64,000 bases of DNA from Chitinophaga sp. Lineage in GTDB: Bacteria > Bacteroidota > Bacteroidia > Chitinophagales > Chitinophagaceae. The notes beneath the pieces were generated by a model that saw nothing but the letters and a program-made list of their open reading frames with translations, was not told the DNA's origin and did not search any database. Below, piece after piece: positions 61,800 through 64,000 of the stretch. Position 1 is the first letter of the stretch; each line of letters starts with the position of its first letter. The position numbers and the translations under genes are program-made. The stretch covers positions 620,001 to 684,000 of the forward strand of contig NZ_JAGHZS010000001.1 of NCBI RefSeq assembly GCF_017745275.1, given 5' to 3'.

Positions 61800-64000
61800 C
61801 TATACTCTGCCCATTACCGGGTCGCTGAAACTTTCTTTTCCTGTTTCTACCCTGCCGGCATACCGCTGTTCAAAAGAACCACTGCCAGCTACCTTCACGG
61901 AGAAGTCGTACCAACCATGGCTTTTCGCCAGGTCTATCACCAGGGTAGCTTCTGTACGTGGTGCCACGGTTTTCTTCAGGGTTCCTTTGTGATAACCCAG
62001 ATCTTCAATACTGATATTGGCAGCTTTGCTACCGCGGTTAATCAGCTTCAATTCTACACTGCCAGTGAGTTTCCTGCCGTTCGTTATACTGCGTTGGTAA
62101 CCACATTGCACTTCCACCTGCGGATCATTGGCATCGCCTTTAAACTCCCGGTAGAAGCCATTAGGTCCATATGCACGAAGGTGATAGTGTGCATCTTCAA
62201 AGGAAGACAGTGGCCAGGTATCTTTCAGTTTATCCGCCGGCTTCACAGCGTAAGACCAGGTTCTTACGGCTTCCATCACCTGGGTTTCTTCCTGTAAATA
62301 CTTTCCGGGCGCATATACGTTAAAAGGAGCACCGGCTGCCTGTTGTCCAAATATTTTATTGCCTGCTTCAAAGGTGATTTCAAAAGATTTTCTATCTGCA
62401 CTCAGCTTACCGCCTACATATAACTCATAAGGTAAAGCATTAGATACACGTACCCCTTTTTCCTGCTGCGCCATCCAGCTGGATGCGGCAGGATCACTAT
62501 TGATCTGCGCAATTTCATCAGTGGTCAATGCTTTAAAGCCATCAGGCAGTTTCTTGAATTTGGCGTTATATACCATTTCAATAAACTCGTTTCTTTCGGG
62601 GAAAGGCACGGTGATCTTTTCTCCGTTGAATGGTCTGAATACGGAGGTTAAGTCACTGCATACAGTCCGGCGCCATTCGGAAATATTCGTTTCCTTAACC
62701 GCCTTACCTTTATGCTGCAGGAATTTCTCCATCAACTGCAAAATAGAGGTGTGATCACATACCTGTGAATTCACATAGCCACCGCGGCTCCAGGGGGAAG
62801 CAATCACCAATGGCACCCGGTAGCCCAACCCAATCGGGCTTTCATGGATTTCATCGGCATTGAGGTATTTCTTGGCTTGCTCTTCCTCTTTGGTAACATA
62901 TTCAATACCGGTATCAATTCCCGCGGATACTTTTCCTGTACCAGGTTTATGCGGTGCTGTGAAAGGAGGTACGTGGTCGAAATAGCCATCGTTTTCATCA
63001 TAGCAAAGAATGAAAATAGTTTTCTTCCATACTTCTTCTTTATTCGTCAATATATCCAGTACTTCCGATACATACCAGGCGCCATACCACGGCGATCCGG
63101 GGTGATCAGAGAATTCGCCGGGTGCTACCAGCCAGGAAATAGTAGGCAGTTTACCTTCGTTTACATCCGCTCTGAACTGATGTAAGATATCTCCCTTTGG
63201 TACCTGTACGGTCCTTTCGGTGTCTCCGTCTTTATAAGTCAGCGTCTCCAGTTCATGATAGTTGGGATCGGCGATATTACTTGTAAATGCTTTGTTGTGG
63301 AGGTTCTGCGCGCGTTGTGATAATTTCGCGAAATTAGCTGCCGTAAATTGCGCAGCGTCGTTTTTTGTTTTCTCCAGCGACGCCTTCAGTTGTTCCAGTT
63401 TCTTCTGCACTTTTTCCTTCTCCCTGGCAACAGTAGTAGCTGCCAGCACTGCTTCCAGGTCGGTGATCTCTGCAGGCATCTCCTTTAATCTTCTTTGCAG
63501 GTACCCGATATGTCCTGCTGCAAAACGTACGTTGAAAGCAGCAAACCATTCGATGGGATTATCTGTAAAGTTAGCCAGCATGCCGTCCTTTTCTCCTTCT
63601 AACCCGGCTGCACTGATTTCGTTCTGGTATATTTTCCAGGAAACACCATTATCTTCCAAACGCTCTGGAAACGCGGTCCAATGAGCTTCTCTGCCATAGT
63701 CTACATCTTCATTCCACACATTGGCTTTGGAGTTGGCATTTTGTTCATCACGCAGGGTACCAGTCCATAAGTAAAGGCGGTTGGGAGTGGTGCCTGTGAG
63801 AGATGAACAGAAGTTTTGGTCACATACGGTAAACGCGTCTGCCAGTGAATAGTAAAATGGAATATCCTCACGGTTGTAATAGCCCAGCGTCAGCGGCATT
63901 GGCGCCCAGTCTTTATTACCGGATTGTTTTACCAGCAACCATTTATCGTATTTACCATGGTTGCGGGCTTCTACCTGGTTTCCCCATGAATGCGGCAGGC
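61800..64000 (-). CDS. Phosphocholine-specific phospholipase C, C-terminal 733 residues
   Basis: The minus-strand frame is open to the window edge, so the N-terminus (probably with a Tat signal) is missing. The visible part begins LPHSWGNQVEARNHGKYDKW and continues with TLGYYNREDIPFYYSLADAF and FCSSLTGTTPNRLYLWTG. It has WLVAPGEFSDHPGSPWYGAW and FILCYDENDGYFDHVPP, metal and active-site stretches of the acid-phosphatase-like phospholipase C family. Two C-terminal DUF756 beta domains follow. Such enzymes split phosphatidylcholine or sphingomyelin to diglyceride or ceramide and phosphocholine. A predicted coiled coil (about 150-215 of this fragment) is an insertion. Foldback element 5 lies after the stop. 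Confidence 0.9.
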   Translation of the reverse strand, partial: LPHSWGNQVEARNHGKYDKWLLVKQSGNKDWAPMPLTLGYYNREDIPFYYSLADAFTVCDQNFCSSLTGTTPNRLYLWTGTLRDEQNANSKANVWNEDVDYGREAHWTAFPERLEDNGVSWKIYQNEISAAGLEGEKDGMLANFTDNPIEWFAAFNVRFAAGHIGYLQRRLKEMPAEITDLEAVLAATTVAREKEKVQKKLEQLKASLEKTKNDAAQFTAANFAKLSQRAQNLHNKAFTSNIADPNYHELETLTYKDGDTERTVQVPKGDILHQFRADVNEGKLPTISWLVAPGEFSDHPGSPWYGAWYVSEVLDILTNKEEVWKKTIFILCYDENDGYFDHVPPFTAPHKPGTGKVSAGIDTGIEYVTKEEEQAKKYLNADEIHESPIGLGYRVPLVIASPWSRGGYVNSQVCDHTSILQLMEKFLQHKGKAVKETNISEWRRTVCSDLTSVFRPFNGEKITVPFPERNEFIEMVYNAKFKKLPDGFKALTTDEIAQINSDPAASSWMAQQEKGVRVSNALPYELYVGGKLSADRKSFEITFEAGNKIFGQQAAGAPFNVYAPGKYLQEETQVMEAVRTWSYAVKPADKLKDTWPLSSFEDAHYHLRAYGPNGFYREFKGDANDPQVEVQCGYQRSITNGRKLTGSVELKLINRGSKAANISIEDLGYHKGTLKKTVAPRTEATLVIDLAKSHGWYDFSVKVAGSGSFEQRYAGRVETGKESFSDPVMGRV

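Overview
The window is a chromosomal piece from a member of the Bacteroidota, most likely Chitinophaga or a close relative in the Chitinophagaceae. The evidence is three complete sigma / FecR / SusC / SusD loci, Bacteroidota-type promoters (TTTG, about 19-20 bases, TAnnTTTG), many short-signal lipoproteins, an HmuY heme locus and the general codon style. I see no phage, transposase, CRISPR array, rRNA or tRNA.

Layout. 1-5,000: a cut-off oxidoreductase, a DUF3829 lipoprotein, and a heme-uptake operon on the minus strand (TonB receptor, HmuY lipoprotein, DUF6607 protein). 5,300-9,000: a cytosolic PAS histidine kinase overlapping a receiver-CRP fusion regulator, then two unknown helical proteins. 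9,150-13,130: a GT39-like membrane glycosyltransferase, the decayed tail of an FtsX/MacB-type permease, and a GH89 alpha-N-acetylglucosaminidase. 13,228-18,095: P-type ATPase, 2-hydroxyacid dehydrogenase and thiolase. 18,300-44,100: a minus-strand block of three consecutive sigma-FecR-SusC-SusD loci. The first also carries a GH116 glycosidase, a RbsD/FucU-like lipoprotein and a DUF1543 protein; the second carries a TlpA-type thioredoxin; the third has nothing downstream. 44,188-49,189: a YheT-type hydrolase, signal peptidase I, a Tat-exported sugar-isomerase-like protein and a TPR protein. 49,584-55,154: a tightly packed periplasmic molybdenum aldehyde oxidoreductase operon (PaoABC-like) with its XdhC and MocA maturation factors. 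55,229-57,191: a promoter with an operator and a Cys-Cys-Cys leader peptide ahead of a 2-oxoglutarate dioxygenase and an SDR. 57,358-64,000: a zinc-less Fpg/Nei glycosylase, two convergent L,D-transpeptidases, a collagen-like lipoprotein and a cut-off phosphocholine-type phospholipase C.

What stands out beyond the genes. (1) Two of the three SusC leaders carry, on the opposite strand, a TAnnTTTG box touching the SusC start codon and a strong intrinsic terminator ending exactly 105 bases later. This predicts paired antisense RNAs of about 100 nt, resembling the DonS-type antisense RNAs known from Bacteroides. (2) Five long foldback elements with 46-64 base arms, built from AGCnnnn heptamers, each lie within 5 bases of (or overlap) a stop codon. 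They fall into two sequence families with recognisable loop cores. (3) The 31-codon leader ending in three Cys codons, with a GTCTAC-N7-GTAGAC operator on the promoter, suggests that the dioxygenase/SDR pair responds to cysteine or sulfur supply. All three are inferences from sequence and have not been tested.
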